Positions 32,071 to 42,640 of a stretch of DNA of 64,000 nucleotides are shown here, piece by piece; positions within the stretch are counted from its first letter, which is position 1, and each line of letters starts with the position of its first letter. The notes below the pieces were generated by a model. That model was not told where the DNA came from and ran no database searches. It saw only the letters and a list, made by a program, of their open reading frames with translations. Made by a program: the position numbers and the translations under genes. Source of the DNA: Deefgea salmonis (GTDB taxonomy: Bacteria; Pseudomonadota; Gammaproteobacteria; Burkholderiales; Chitinibacteraceae); the NCBI RefSeq assembly GCF_020531905.1, contig NZ_JAJAWG010000001.1:310001-374000 (forward strand). The letters are read 5' to 3'.

Positions 32071-33174
32071 TTAAACGCCTTGTTTGAGGCTGGCTGCAAT
32101 AAAGTTGTCAAGATCACCGTCCATGACGCCTTTGATATTGCCCACTTCGAAGCTGGTGCGTAAATCTTTGATGCGGCTTTGATCAAACACGTAAGAACGA
32201 ATTTGATGCCCCCAGCCGATGTCAGATTTGGTCGCCTCGAGTGATTGCTGTGCTTCCATGCGTTTACGTAGCTCAAGCTCAAACAACTTGGCCCGTAACA
32301 TTTTCCACGCCTCATCACGGTTTTTATGCTGTGATCGATCGTTTTGGCATTGCACGACGGTATTGGTCGGGATGTGCGTTAAACGAACGGCCGAATCGGT
32401 TTTGTTAATATGCTGACCGCCAGCGCCTGAGGCGCGATAGGTGTCGGTGCGCACGTCAGACGGGTTGATGTCAATTTCAAAACTGTCATCCACTTCTGGG
32501 TATACAAATACCGAGGCAAATGAGGTGTGGCGACGGTTGTTTGAGTCGTATGGCGAGCAGCGAACCAGACGATGTACGCCGGTTTCGGTGCGTAAAAAGC
32601 CATAGGCATAATCGCCCGTCAGTTTGATGGTGGCTTGGCTGATGCCGACGATGTCGCCATCGGACTGCTCCATCACTTCAACGGTAAAGCCTTTGCGCTC
32701 GCCATAGCGAACATACATCCGCAATAGCATGCCAGCCCAGTCTTGCGCTTCGGTGCCGCCAGCGCCAGATTGAATATCAATAAAGCAAGGATTTGGATCC
32801 ATTGGGTTATTGAACATCCGGCGAAACTCGAGCTTGGCGACTTCGGCCTCAAGTAAGGCGTATTCTTGCGCGATCACTTCGGCGGTGCCAAAGTCGCTTT
32901 CTTCTTTGGCCATTTCAAACAGCTCAAGCGAATCGTTGACACCATCGGCGACACGATCCAAAACCAGAACGATGTCCTCTAGGGCTTTTCGTTCTCGGCC
33001 GACTTCTTGGGATTTTTTAGGGTCATTCCAGGTTTCTGGCGCCTCAGAAAGTCGAACGACTTCTTCGAGTCGATCGACTTTGCCGGGGTAGTCAAGATAG
33101 CGCTTAAGTTCGTCTGCGCGTACGCCTAGCTCTTTGAGCTGGTTTTCAATCTGATTAAGCTGTTCCGCTTCCAT
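32071..33174 (-). CDS. prfB: Peptide chain release factor 2, single-frame (no programmed frameshift)
   Basis: Recognises UGA and UAA stops and releases the polypeptide. The 367 residues include the catalytic GGQ loop ([17 protein letters not shown]). Most bacterial prfB genes need a +1 frameshift at CTT TGA C around codon 25. Here that site reads TAT CTT GAC TAC (KRYLDYPGK) without the extra T, so the protein is read in one frame and the autoregulatory frameshift is absent. The tripeptide for stop recognition, normally SPF, reads SPY ([15 protein letters not shown]). Transcribed with lysS. Confidence 0.96.
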   Translation of the reverse strand: MEAEQLNQIENQLKELGVRADELKRYLDYPGKVDRLEEVVRLSEAPETWNDPKKSQEVGRERKALEDIVLVLDRVADGVNDSLELFEMAKEESDFGTAEVIAQEYALLEAEVAKLEFRRMFNNPMDPNPCFIDIQSGAGGTEAQDWAGMLLRMYVRYGERKGFTVEVMEQSDGDIVGISQATIKLTGDYAYGFLRTETGVHRLVRCSPYDSNNRRHTSFASVFVYPEVDDSFEIDINPSDVRTDTYRASGAGGQHINKTDSAVRLTHIPTNTVVQCQNDRSQHKNRDEAWKMLRAKLFELELRKRMEAQQSLEATKSDIGWGHQIRSYVFDQSRIKDLRTSFEVGNIKGVMDGDLDNFIAASLKQGV

Positions 33175-33253
33175 GCGATAGAATCCGCGTTTGCTATTGC
33201 AAAACCGTGAATTATATCAGTCTGTGCGCCTTCGCAGTAGCGGAAATGCATAA

Positions 33254-36200
33254 CTAAACCTCGCTAAGTGCAGTTTTAACGATTAATCGGTGGCGTAGCT
33301 CGCGCAGTGCCGCTGAAATCATCGCCAAATCGGGGGTGGCGGCCCGTAGTTCGGTAAACATAGCGCCAACTCGTTCTCGGGCGTTACTGTTTTGCGCTAG
33401 CCAATCGCTCAGATTGTCGGGGCTTTGTTGCCATGCTTGCATAAATAGCTCTTTGTGTAGGCGTTGCAAATCATCCCGCACCGCCAAGCGAGCCAGTGTT
33501 TGCCAGCGACTTTCGCGTGGCAATTGCTCGATGGCGAGCGCCAACCATTTGAGCTCGAGCGCTTCGCCGAGTGCCAAATACATGCGCATGTGCTCGGCCA
33601 ATTGCCCGGAGTCATTGCTGCACTGACTGAGTTCAAGCAAAGATTGCGCCTCTTGGATCGCCAGCACCTTCATCGCCAATCCGGTGCTCACGCCCGTGGT
33701 TTGCCACTGCAGTGCTTGCGTTTGGTGGCTTGGACTGCTGGCCAACCAAAGTGGCAGCTGGGGTAGGGCCAATGCCGCGCAAGTTCGCATGTGATCGACC
33801 GCCGGTTTGCTTAAGGTTTGCTGTAGTAGCCAGCGCGCCACGCGTTCGGTTTGACGGCGAACTTGGAGTAGCAGGGTGTTTTGACCTTCGCTGCTGCATT
33901 GATCGGCGTTTTGTTCGATTTCAAGTGCCAGCGCCTCACTGTCGAGCAAGCTTTCGGCGGCGATTAAAGCGTCGACAATATCGCTGCAACTGCGCTCAGT
34001 TTCTTCTTGCAAGCGATAAACCGAGTTGGTGCCAAAGCGATTGACAATGTGATTGGTCAGCACAGTGGCAATAATTTCACGCCGTAAAGGATGCAAAGAC
34101 AATTGTGCCGTAAAAGAATCACGCAAACGACTTGGGAAGTATTGGCTGAGTAACTGATCCCATTTGCTGGCGTCAATTAATGACTCGTCGAGCAGGTTTT
34201 GTTTAATGACAATCTTGGCATAGGCCATTAATACTGCAATTTCAGGGCGAGAGAGTCCAAGCCCGAGTGTTTGCCGCTCAATCAGTTGATTGTTGCTCGG
34301 TAGATATTCAATGCGGCGTGAGAGCTTGCCCGCCGCCTCCATCGACTGCATTAAGCGCAGATGAACTGAAGCCAACGACAGCGATTGCGAAAACTCCAGC
34401 GAGATGGCGAGGGTTTGCAATTCATTGTCACGCAATACCATATGACCGACTTCGTCAGTCATGCTGGCGAGCACTTCATTGCGCTGCTTGAGTGTTAAAT
34501 CACCATCAGCAACGATGCGGCCCAACAGGATCTTGATATTTACTTCATGGTCAGAGCAATCCACACCCGCAGAGTTATCAATGGCGTCGGTATGAATTCG
34601 TCCACCATTGAGGGCGTATTCAATGCGGCCCAGTTGCGTAAAGCCAAGGTTCCCACCTTCGGCAATCACCTTGCAACGTAAGTCGCGGCCATCGACGCGG
34701 ACGGCGTCGTTGTTTTTGTCGTTCACGTCAGCGTGGGTTTGCGCGCTCGATTTTACATAAGTGCCGATGCCGCCGTTGTAGAGCAAATCGACCGGCGCTT
34801 TGAGTAGCGCTTGAATCAGTTGATCGGGCTCAAGTTCGCTGTCTTCAATCTGCAGTAGGTGACGTATTTGCTCAGAGACCTTGATTTTTTTCAGGCTGCG
34901 CGCATATACCCCGCCACCCTCTGAAATTAATGCCGGATTGTAATCAGCCCATGAAGAGCGCGGCAGTGCATACATGCGTGCGCGCTCGGCAAACGCGATC
35001 GCGGTATTGGGTTGCGGGTCGAGGAAAATATGGCGGTGATCAAAGGCGGCAATTAACTGGATCGTGGGTGTGCGCAGCAAGCCATTGCCAAATACATCGC
35101 CCGACATGTCGCCAATACCAACGGCGGTGAACGGGTCTGTATTGGTGTCGATGCCCATTTCGCGGAAGCTGCGCTCGACAGAAATCCATGCGCCTCGGGC
35201 GGTAATGCCCATTTTTTTATGGTCGTAACCGACCGAGCCGCCGGAGGCAAACGCGTCGTCCAGCCAGAAGTTATATTCTTGCGAGATGGCGTTGGCGATG
35301 TCTGAAAAAGTGGCCGTACCTTTGTCGGCAGCCACCACCAAGTAAGGATCGTCGCCATCGCGGCGCAAGACATCGGCCGGTGGAATAACTTGTCCGTTAA
35401 TAAAGTTATCAGTTAAATCCAGCAAGCCACGGATAAAGGTTTGATAGCAGGCCACGCCGCTAGCGAGCAAAGCTTCGCGCTCAAGGGGTGGGTTTTTAAC
35501 GATAAAACCCCCTTTGGAGCCCACTGGCACAATCACGGTGTTTTTTACCATTTGTGCTTTTACTAGGCCGAGCACTTCAGTGCGGAAGTCTTCGCGACGA
35601 TCTGACCAGCGCAAACCGCCACGTGCTACTTTACCGCCGCGTAGATGCACGCCTTCAACTTGCGGTGAGTACACAAAAATCTCATACAGTGGCACCGGCT
35701 GCGGCATCATCGGCATTTGGCCAGAGGCAATTTTGAGCGATAAGTAAGCTTTGTTGCCGTTGTCTTGATAAAAATTAGTCCGCAACGTGGCTTGAATGGC
35801 CGATAGTAGGCCGCTAATGATTTTTTCATCATCAATATTGGGCATGGCGCGCGCCGCTTGCGCGATTTCTTCGATTACGATGTCAGCCACAGCGGGCTCG
35901 GCCTGTTGTGGGTGGTGTAATAATTCAAAAGCGTGTACCAATTGTCGGGCTTGTGTGCCGTAGCGCAATAAACAATCGGCAATCGTATCCATGTCGTACT
36001 TGAGCGCAACTTGTTTTAAAAAGCGCGAATAAGCGCGCAAAATCAGTACGTCGCGCCAAGCTAAGCCGTTATGCAGAATCAGTTGATTGAGTTTGTCGTT
36101 TTCGGCCGCGCCTTTGGATAGGGCGATAAATGCAGCCAAAAACCGTAGCCGTTGCTCGGCCGATTCAAGCGACGCTTGTGCGGGCAGACGAATGCCGATA

Positions 36201-37981
36201 TCGACAATCCATGCCGCCTGCGCTTCAAAGTGAATGGTGTAGGGGCGCTCATCGAGAATGCGCACACCAAGACTTTCGAGTAACGGCAAAAAGTCTGACA
36301 ATTCAATGGCTTGATGTTGATAGAGTTTTAAGCGCCAGACCATTTCGTCCAGCGCGCTACCTGGGGTGAGTGTGGCGACCAGTTGCTGGGTTTGCAGTGC
36401 TCGCTCGAGGGCTTCCACGTCGTGGATTGCAACTCGGGCCGAAAAATCAGCGCAGTAAGCGGCAGGAAATGCATTTAAGTATTTCTGCAGCAGCGTGCCG
36501 CCTTTTTCTTCGCCAAAGCTTTGGATTAATTGCTGATGCAGACCATCTTGCCAGCGCTGTGCGAGGTGTTCGATTTCGACTTCAATGGCTTTGGCGTCGT
36601 ACTGAGTATCGCTGGTGGCTGAGCGGCGAACAATGTAATGAATTCGAGCTAGCGGGTTGTCGCTCAATAACACATTAAATTCAGTCGCACTGCCGTTGAG
36701 GTGTTGCATTAAGAGATTGCCGATTTTAATGCGAACGTCGGTGCTGTAATTGTCGCGCGGCACAAAGACCATGACCGAGACGTAACGTCGATATATGTCA
36801 TCTCTAAAAAACGCCCGCACGCGATTTCTTTCGTGCAAATTCACCACGCCATTGGCGATACGCGCCAATTCAGCGGCCTCAATTTCGATGAGTTCGTCGC
36901 GCGGATAGGTGTCGAGCACATTGAGCAAGGCTTTGCCGCGATAGCCGGTCAGCTCGGCACCGCAAAGCGCCATGGCACGATCGATTTTTTGCCGCAAAAT
37001 TGGGATTTGACGCGGCGGTGCGGTATAGGCGCTGGCCGAATACAGGCCCACAATGCGTAATTCACCGATTAATTGCCCCGCAGCGTTCACGTTGCGCAGC
37101 AATACCGTATCTAAATACACCGGACGATGGACGATGGAGCGATGGTCCGACTTGGTGAGCATTAATAATCGCTCGGGGGCGTAAGCGATTTGGCGTAAAT
37201 CGGGCGAAAGCCCGGTCCAAACGTGGGACGGGGCGGCCAGTCCGTTGTCGCGCAGCAGGCCTTTGCCCGAATGCGGAACCACATTGAGTGACTCGTCATT
37301 AAATTGGTAGTCGCGCAAACCTAAGAAAACAAAGTGCCCGGACAGTAGCCATTCCAGATAAGCAACGGTTTCAGTCACAACAGCGCGAGGCAGTGGCGGT
37401 GGATCGCTGCGCAACTGTTCGAGCGCCGCCATCACACGATCGGTCATGGCGGGCCAGTCGGCAACGGAGGTGGCGATACTATCGAGCGCTTGGTTGATCT
37501 CTTGTTCGATATGCGCCATGTCGGCCGCATCGCTGATGCGGTTGATTTCAAAGTGCATCCATGATTCGGCGCAGCCTTGTGGGTCGAGCCGGCTGATTCG
37601 GCCCTCTGCGTCGCGCAAAACTTTAAAAACCGGATGTATAACGCTGTGCGCGGTGTATTTTAAGCGGGTCAGAACAATACCTACCGAATCAACCAAAAAC
37701 GGCATGTCGTCTTGAACGATTTCAATGACGGTGTGCGGGCATTGCCAGCCATGCTCGCTTAAGTTGGGATTGTAAACGCGGACGAGGCGTTGCTGTGGCA
37801 AGCGCACCGCAGCCATACGCCAGTGGGCCAGTAGTGCGCCGCCTAAATCTTCGGTCGCACGGGCTTGTAAATCATCTTCAGGTACGTTGGCATAATATTG
37901 CTGTAGCGCCACGGCAATATCGCCTGCGGTGTGTTCGGTAGCCCATGTTTGGAGGGCTTGCAAAGGCGTGATTGTGCTCAT
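33254..37981 (-). CDS. gdhB: NAD-specific glutamate dehydrogenase, large (180-kDa) type
   Basis: Catabolic enzyme that oxidises glutamate to 2-oxoglutarate with NAD. The 1575-residue length and N-terminal region (LVDSVGIVLTR, ACT-like regulatory segments) are typical of the large proteobacterial GDH. The catalytic core is in the middle: LRGGKVARGGLRWSDRREDFRTEVLGLVKAQ, then KNTVIVPVGSKGGFIVK, FNDGDMSG-like GIGDMSGDVFGNG, and AEGGNLGFTQLGR. No frame break is evident. It precedes prfB by 79 bp on the same strand, possibly without cotranscription. Confidence 0.95.
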   Translation of the reverse strand: MSTITPLQALQTWATEHTAGDIAVALQQYYANVPEDDLQARATEDLGGALLAHWRMAAVRLPQQRLVRVYNPNLSEHGWQCPHTVIEIVQDDMPFLVDSVGIVLTRLKYTAHSVIHPVFKVLRDAEGRISRLDPQGCAESWMHFEINRISDAADMAHIEQEINQALDSIATSVADWPAMTDRVMAALEQLRSDPPPLPRAVVTETVAYLEWLLSGHFVFLGLRDYQFNDESLNVVPHSGKGLLRDNGLAAPSHVWTGLSPDLRQIAYAPERLLMLTKSDHRSIVHRPVYLDTVLLRNVNAAGQLIGELRIVGLYSASAYTAPPRQIPILRQKIDRAMALCGAELTGYRGKALLNVLDTYPRDELIEIEAAELARIANGVVNLHERNRVRAFFRDDIYRRYVSVMVFVPRDNYSTDVRIKIGNLLMQHLNGSATEFNVLLSDNPLARIHYIVRRSATSDTQYDAKAIEVEIEHLAQRWQDGLHQQLIQSFGEEKGGTLLQKYLNAFPAAYCADFSARVAIHDVEALERALQTQQLVATLTPGSALDEMVWRLKLYQHQAIELSDFLPLLESLGVRILDERPYTIHFEAQAAWIVDIGIRLPAQASLESAEQRLRFLAAFIALSKGAAENDKLNQLILHNGLAWRDVLILRAYSRFLKQVALKYDMDTIADCLLRYGTQARQLVHAFELLHHPQQAEPAVADIVIEEIAQAARAMPNIDDEKIISGLLSAIQATLRTNFYQDNGNKAYLSLKIASGQMPMMPQPVPLYEIFVYSPQVEGVHLRGGKVARGGLRWSDRREDFRTEVLGLVKAQMVKNTVIVPVGSKGGFIVKNPPLEREALLASGVACYQTFIRGLLDLTDNFINGQVIPPADVLRRDGDDPYLVVAADKGTATFSDIANAISQEYNFWLDDAFASGGSVGYDHKKMGITARGAWISVERSFREMGIDTNTDPFTAVGIGDMSGDVFGNGLLRTPTIQLIAAFDHRHIFLDPQPNTAIAFAERARMYALPRSSWADYNPALISEGGGVYARSLKKIKVSEQIRHLLQIEDSELEPDQLIQALLKAPVDLLYNGGIGTYVKSSAQTHADVNDKNNDAVRVDGRDLRCKVIAEGGNLGFTQLGRIEYALNGGRIHTDAIDNSAGVDCSDHEVNIKILLGRIVADGDLTLKQRNEVLASMTDEVGHMVLRDNELQTLAISLEFSQSLSLASVHLRLMQSMEAAGKLSRRIEYLPSNNQLIERQTLGLGLSRPEIAVLMAYAKIVIKQNLLDESLIDASKWDQLLSQYFPSRLRDSFTAQLSLHPLRREIIATVLTNHIVNRFGTNSVYRLQEETERSCSDIVDALIAAESLLDSEALALEIEQNADQCSSEGQNTLLLQVRRQTERVARWLLQQTLSKPAVDHMRTCAALALPQLPLWLASSPSHQTQALQWQTTGVSTGLAMKVLAIQEAQSLLELSQCSNDSGQLAEHMRMYLALGEALELKWLALAIEQLPRESRWQTLARLAVRDDLQRLHKELFMQAWQQSPDNLSDWLAQNSNARERVGAMFTELRAATPDLAMISAALRELRHRLIVKTALSEV

Positions 37982-38157
37982 TTTGACTGGGGCCTATCGA
38001 CTGGATGCAGGCCTCCACTGTAGACGCTGTTGATGATCCTTCCAACAAGGGTTACCACCTATTTAATGGCTTAATTGCTTTGGTGACAGAGATCTAAGGT
38101 GTTGAAGTAATGAACGTTTGAATAAAAGACGCAATTAAAATGACTGACGGGTAATAG

Positions 38158-38172
38158 TTCTATATCATAGAA
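38158..38172. promoter_or_regulatory. Candidate operator upstream of DUF1631 gene
   Basis: TTCTAT-ATC-ATAGAA is a 6-3-6 palindrome in the 235-bp gap between divergent gdhB and the DUF1631 gene, about 45 bp before the start codon. Confidence 0.3.
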
Positions 38173-38216
38173 TTCTAATGTGTGCATTGTTCGCCGCCAA
38201 CTCAGAGGCCGTAGTT

Positions 38217-40349
38217 ATGAGCCAAGCTTGCTCTATTCTTGCTAATCCAATCGCAGCGGGCATGACCGCATCGGTCGAGGTCGACCCCATGCTGCTCATG
38301 TGCCGTGATCTGGCGCTCAACATGTTGAGCCAGTCCATGGATGGTTTTTTTGAGCGACTAGAAGAGACTTATTTTGAACTGGCCGACACCACGTTTGATC
38401 GCAAGTTGCGCGATGACTATTTCGCCGCCCGAGAAGCAACGCACCAGAAGCGCGATGTGCTGGCGGCGCAATTTAAGCATCATTTTTTGTCGGGCTTTAA
38501 TGATCGGATGCGCACAACATCGCGTCTTGATACGTCAGAAACGAGAAGCCCTTTTTATCGGGTTCAAGCCAATTTGGATCAATTGAGTTTGGTGGCCAAT
38601 GAAGAGTACGAAGAAAACCTCTCCGCCGATTTGGTCGTAAAGGCGTTTAAACATACCGGCGGCGCGGCGCTCACCGAACTTGAACAGCGATTTGCCGGTT
38701 TAATGCCTACGCAGGCGGATGGTGCGATTAATCCGCTGTCGCCAGAGGCCATTTGCGACGCGTTTATGCAGGCGTGCAAACAGCTTGAAACGGGGATTGA
38801 CGCGCGCTTAGTGGCGCTCAAAGCCTTTGAAAATGAACTATCGAGCCAAGTGGCCGACGTGTATCGGCATGTCAATCAATACTTAATTACGCAAAATGTT
38901 GATCGAGTCATGCCAAACTCGATCAAGCGTCAAACCCATGCAGCATCGGCAATTGGGCCGCAAGCCAATGTCGACGTAGCGAGTGCCATCACCTCGAGCG
39001 TAGCTGCGCCAGTGTCGTTGACGGCACACTTGGCACCGTCGGCACAAACAGCGGTACAACATAGCGAGGCAGATGCCGCGCCGAGTTGGATGTCGGTTTT
39101 GGATGTACTGCAACACAAGCCGCCGGTGGCCAGTGCCTTCAATGGTGCCGATGAAGCAGTCTTTGAGCGTAATCTGTTAGGCGTATTGCGGCATTCTGCT
39201 TGGGCCAAAAACCTAGCGCAAATGGATGCCATGACACTAGAGCTCATCGCTTTATTGTTTGAACGCATGTTCGATGATGCGCGACTGTCGGTCTCGGTAA
39301 AGGGCTTGATTGCGCGGCTGCAAATTCCAATTTTAAAAGTGGCGATGCTGGACGCTGGTTTTTTTGCCAATAAAAAACACAGTGCGCGGGTTTTGCTCGA
39401 TACCTTGGCCGAGATTACGCTCGACGAGCCCGATATGCGGGCTGGCGATGCGCGTTATGATCAAATTGCGGTGATCGTGACGCAAATTGGCCAGCAATTT
39501 ACTGATGATGTTGTCGTTTTTGATCAAGCGCTTGCCGCACTAAGCGCATTGCAAGATGCTGAAGCGGCAGCACTTGAGGTTGCTCTGCAAAGCAATGCGC
39601 AAGCTTTACTGCAAAACGAGATGGCCGAACTGGCCACCGCCACCAGTGAGGCCTTGGTGCAGTCGCGGCTAAGCCAGCCAGAGGTGCCGACCTTGGTGCG
39701 TGATTTTTTAGCGCAATACTGGTCCCTCGCTTTGGCGGGGCGCTTTGGTATTGTCGGTGAAAGTGCGCCAGAGTTTATCGCGGCGCTAAAAACCATGGAC
39801 GATTTGATTTGGAGTGTTCAAGCCAAGCAAGGGGCAGATGAGCGTTTTGCCTTGGTCAATGTGTTGCCCAGCATGCTTAAGTCGTTAGAAGACATCGCTC
39901 GCGAGCAGGGCATGAGCGATGCCGCAGCCAAGGATTTTTTTGCCGAATTAGTGCATTGCCATGCCGCAGCGATTCGTAATGGTTTGCGCCCAGCCGTGGC
40001 GCCCGTTGCTACGCCTCCCGAGCTGATTTTGCCGTCGATCGATAATGAGGCCGCCAAAGAAAATAAAGCGGCCTTGCCGTGTGCGTCTTTACCGCCGCAC
40101 AGTGCCTTTCCGGTTCGGGGTGAGTGGGTGGAATGGCTTGGCGAGCAAGACGTGGTTTTACGTTTACGGTTGTCGTGGATTAGCCCGAAGGCGACACGGT
40201 ATTTGTTTACCAATCGGCATGGCGGCAATAGTCAGGCTTTTTTACACGCCGAGTTGCTTGAGGCGCTCAGTAGTGGCCGAATTCGCCGTATCCAAACGGG
40301 CAATAGTTTGATGGATCAAGCTTTGAATGAATTTAAAGCAGCAATTTAA
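38217..40349 (+). CDS. DUF1631 family protein
   Basis: A 710-residue cytoplasmic protein of the DUF1631 family, found mainly in beta- and gammaproteobacteria, function not established. The ATG at 38217 has AGAGGCC 7 bp upstream; an ATG 39 bases earlier lacks one. It is largely helical, with ALNMLSQSMDGFFERLEETYFELADTT near the N-terminus and repeated Ala- and Leu-rich stretches. The C-terminal 80 residues (GEWVEWLGEQDVVLRLRLSW, then ISPKATRYLFTNRHG) look like a small beta-rich domain resembling PilZ-like folds, which I infer only from pattern. Confidence 0.75.
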   Translation: MSQACSILANPIAAGMTASVEVDPMLLMCRDLALNMLSQSMDGFFERLEETYFELADTTFDRKLRDDYFAAREATHQKRDVLAAQFKHHFLSGFNDRMRTTSRLDTSETRSPFYRVQANLDQLSLVANEEYEENLSADLVVKAFKHTGGAALTELEQRFAGLMPTQADGAINPLSPEAICDAFMQACKQLETGIDARLVALKAFENELSSQVADVYRHVNQYLITQNVDRVMPNSIKRQTHAASAIGPQANVDVASAITSSVAAPVSLTAHLAPSAQTAVQHSEADAAPSWMSVLDVLQHKPPVASAFNGADEAVFERNLLGVLRHSAWAKNLAQMDAMTLELIALLFERMFDDARLSVSVKGLIARLQIPILKVAMLDAGFFANKKHSARVLLDTLAEITLDEPDMRAGDARYDQIAVIVTQIGQQFTDDVVVFDQALAALSALQDAEAAALEVALQSNAQALLQNEMAELATATSEALVQSRLSQPEVPTLVRDFLAQYWSLALAGRFGIVGESAPEFIAALKTMDDLIWSVQAKQGADERFALVNVLPSMLKSLEDIAREQGMSDAAAKDFFAELVHCHAAAIRNGLRPAVAPVATPPELILPSIDNEAAKENKAALPCASLPPHSAFPVRGEWVEWLGEQDVVLRLRLSWISPKATRYLFTNRHGGNSQAFLHAELLEALSSGRIRRIQTGNSLMDQALNEFKAAI

Positions 40350-40704
40350 ATAATGTCGCTCGACTAAATTACGCTCGCAGGATCGGTTGTTTGTGCGGTA
40401 AAAGCGCGCCAGCGGCGGGAAAGCCAACGTCCACCGAGCTGGCGATTTTGACGCTTTGTTGTTTTGCGGTGGCGTGTTTGCTTTATGCGCCCGCTAGGGC
40501 GGTACGGTATGATTGCAGTCACTTACGTCACCCTGAGGTGGCGGTTATTTATTGTCCAGTACGCTGATTTGCCGTGTTGACAGGCATCGATTGCGGCGAT
40601 CTTCGCGTCAGATGCATTCAAGTGGCATTATTTTTCAGTAAACTGGGTAATTTTCCTGGTCGCAAAGGCAATCAAGGCGGCTAGCTCTGTTAGAATCTTG
40701 CCCC
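40350..40704 (+). other. 355-bp intergenic region between DUF1631 gene and yheS
   Basis: No credible ORF. TTGACA at 40577-40582 lacks a matching -10. TAGAAT at 40691-40696 is a probable -10 for yheS. A small palindrome, CGCCC-GCTA-GGGCG, is near 40487. Confidence 0.5.
40691..40696 (+). promoter_or_regulatory. -10 box very close to the yheS start codon
   Basis: TAGAAT ends 8 bp before the ATG at 40705 and no Shine-Dalgarno is visible between, so transcription may start at or next to the start codon (leaderless mRNA). Confidence 0.4.
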
Positions 40705-42636
40705 ATGATCAGACTTAAAACACTCACACTCCGTCGCGGCACCAAGGTGCTCCTTAATCGTGTCGAACTCACACTACAACCGGGCTCAAAAACCGGGGTA
40801 GTTGGAGCCAATGGCGCGGGTAAATCCAGTTTTTTTGCCTTATTGCGTGATGAAATTCATGCCGATGAAGGCGATTTAGAAATGCCACCTCGGGTGGCGA
40901 TTGCGCATGTGGCGCAAGAAACCCCAGCTTTGCCCTGCTCGGCGCTTGATTACGTGCTGGATGGCGATATTGAACTGCGTAAAATCGAAGCCGAAATTGC
41001 CGCGATTACTTACGACGCCGATGATGACGGCATGGCGCATGGTGAGCTATTTGCTCGCCTTGAAGCCATTGACGGCTATACCGCGCAAGCGCGCGCGGCC
41101 AAATTATTGGCCGGTTTGGGTTTTTCTTTAGAAGAAAATTCACGCCCAGTATCGAGTTTTTCTGGTGGTTGGCGGATGCGTTTGAATTTGGCACAAGCGT
41201 TAATGTGTCGCTCAGACCTGTTGCTGCTCGATGAACCCACCAATCACTTGGATTTAGAAACCGTGGTTTGGCTGGAAGAATGGCTCAAAACCTACCCAGG
41301 CATGCTGTTGATTATTTCGCATGACCGAGATTTCTTAGACAGCACCATCAAGCAAATTTTGCACGTTGATAACGCGCAACTCACGGTTTACACCGGTACT
41401 TACGAAGATTTTGAAAATCAATGTGCTGAGCGCTTAGCGCAGCAATCACAAGCTTTTGACAAGCAACAACGGCAAATCGCCCATTTAGAAAGCTTTATTA
41501 CCCGCTTTAAAGCCAAGGCCAGTAAAGCCAAGCAGGCGCAAAGTCGGGTAAAAGCCTTGGAAAAGATGGAAAAAATCGCTGCTGCGCATGTGGATTCGCC
41601 GTTTAATTTCTCGTTCCGCGAGCCCGATTCAAGCCCAAATCCTTTGGTGCATCTCGAAATGGCGTCGGCAGGTTACAGCGCCGAGCATCCGATCTTATCG
41701 GGCATTAATCTGAGCGTCGATAACTCAGCGCGCTTGGGTTTACTCGGGGTGAATGGTGCGGGTAAATCAACCTTTATCCGATCTCTGGCGGGTGAGCAAG
41801 ACTTGCTGTCGGGGATTCGTACCGAAGGCAAAGGACTGAAAATTGGTTACTTTGCCCAGCATCAGCTGGAATATCTGCGCATCGACGAGTCGCCGCTGTG
41901 GCATATGCAAAAAATCGACCCGAATACGCGTGAACAAGAGCATCGCAATTTCTTGGGCGGGTTTAATTTCCACGGCGCGATGGCGCTTAATCCGATTGCA
42001 CCCTTCTCTGGCGGTGAAAAAGCGCGTTTGGCCTTGGCTTTGCTGATTTGGCAAAAACCGAATCTATTGCTGCTCGATGAGCCAACCAATCACTTGGACA
42101 TCGAAATGCGTGAGGCGCTGACGTTTGCGCTGCAAGATTTTGACGGCGCTTTGATTGTCGTTTCGCATGATCGACACATCTTGCGCGCCACAGTTGATGA
42201 TTTTTGGTTGATTGAAGACGGTAAAGTTCAGCCTTTTGATGGCGATTTGGACGATTACACGCGTTACAGCCAAGAAAAACGCAGCAGTGACAAATCCGCC
42301 GTGGTGGCAGCAGCGAGTGCAACCAGCAATAGCACTGCGCCAACGGTGAATCGCAAAGAGCAAAAACGCCTCGAAGCTGAAGCACGGCAAAAATTAGCCA
42401 ATGCGCGCAAACCGCTAGAAAAAGATTTGGCGCGAATTGAAGCTGAAATGGCCAGAATTAGCGCCGAGCAAGCCACCATCACCAGTACTTTGGCCGATGA
42501 AACCTTGTATTTGCCTGAGCGTAAAGACGCGTTGCAAAAAATATTGGCCAGCGAAATCAAGCTCAAAGAGAAACTCGCCGAGCGAGAGCTCGCTTGGGTG
42601 AGTGTGAGCGAAGAAATCGACAATCTGTCAGTGTGA
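40705..42636 (+). CDS. yheS: ABC-F family ATPase, YheS type
   Basis: Soluble ABC-F protein with two ATPase domains and no membrane part; ABC-F proteins act on the ribosome. The first Walker A reads GANGAGKSS and the second GVNGAGKST; signature motifs are FSGGWRMRLNLAQ and FSGGEKARLALAL; each Walker B is followed by LLLDEPTNHLD. The interdomain linker (KAKASKAKQAQSRVKALEKME) and the long coiled C-terminus match E. coli YheS closely over the whole length. At 643 residues it is full length. Confidence 0.93.
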   Translation: MIRLKTLTLRRGTKVLLNRVELTLQPGSKTGVVGANGAGKSSFFALLRDEIHADEGDLEMPPRVAIAHVAQETPALPCSALDYVLDGDIELRKIEAEIAAITYDADDDGMAHGELFARLEAIDGYTAQARAAKLLAGLGFSLEENSRPVSSFSGGWRMRLNLAQALMCRSDLLLLDEPTNHLDLETVVWLEEWLKTYPGMLLIISHDRDFLDSTIKQILHVDNAQLTVYTGTYEDFENQCAERLAQQSQAFDKQQRQIAHLESFITRFKAKASKAKQAQSRVKALEKMEKIAAAHVDSPFNFSFREPDSSPNPLVHLEMASAGYSAEHPILSGINLSVDNSARLGLLGVNGAGKSTFIRSLAGEQDLLSGIRTEGKGLKIGYFAQHQLEYLRIDESPLWHMQKIDPNTREQEHRNFLGGFNFHGAMALNPIAPFSGGEKARLALALLIWQKPNLLLLDEPTNHLDIEMREALTFALQDFDGALIVVSHDRHILRATVDDFWLIEDGKVQPFDGDLDDYTRYSQEKRSSDKSAVVAAASATSNSTAPTVNRKEQKRLEAEARQKLANARKPLEKDLARIEAEMARISAEQATITSTLADETLYLPERKDALQKILASEIKLKEKLAERELAWVSVSEEIDNLSV

Positions 42637-42640
42637 TGAT

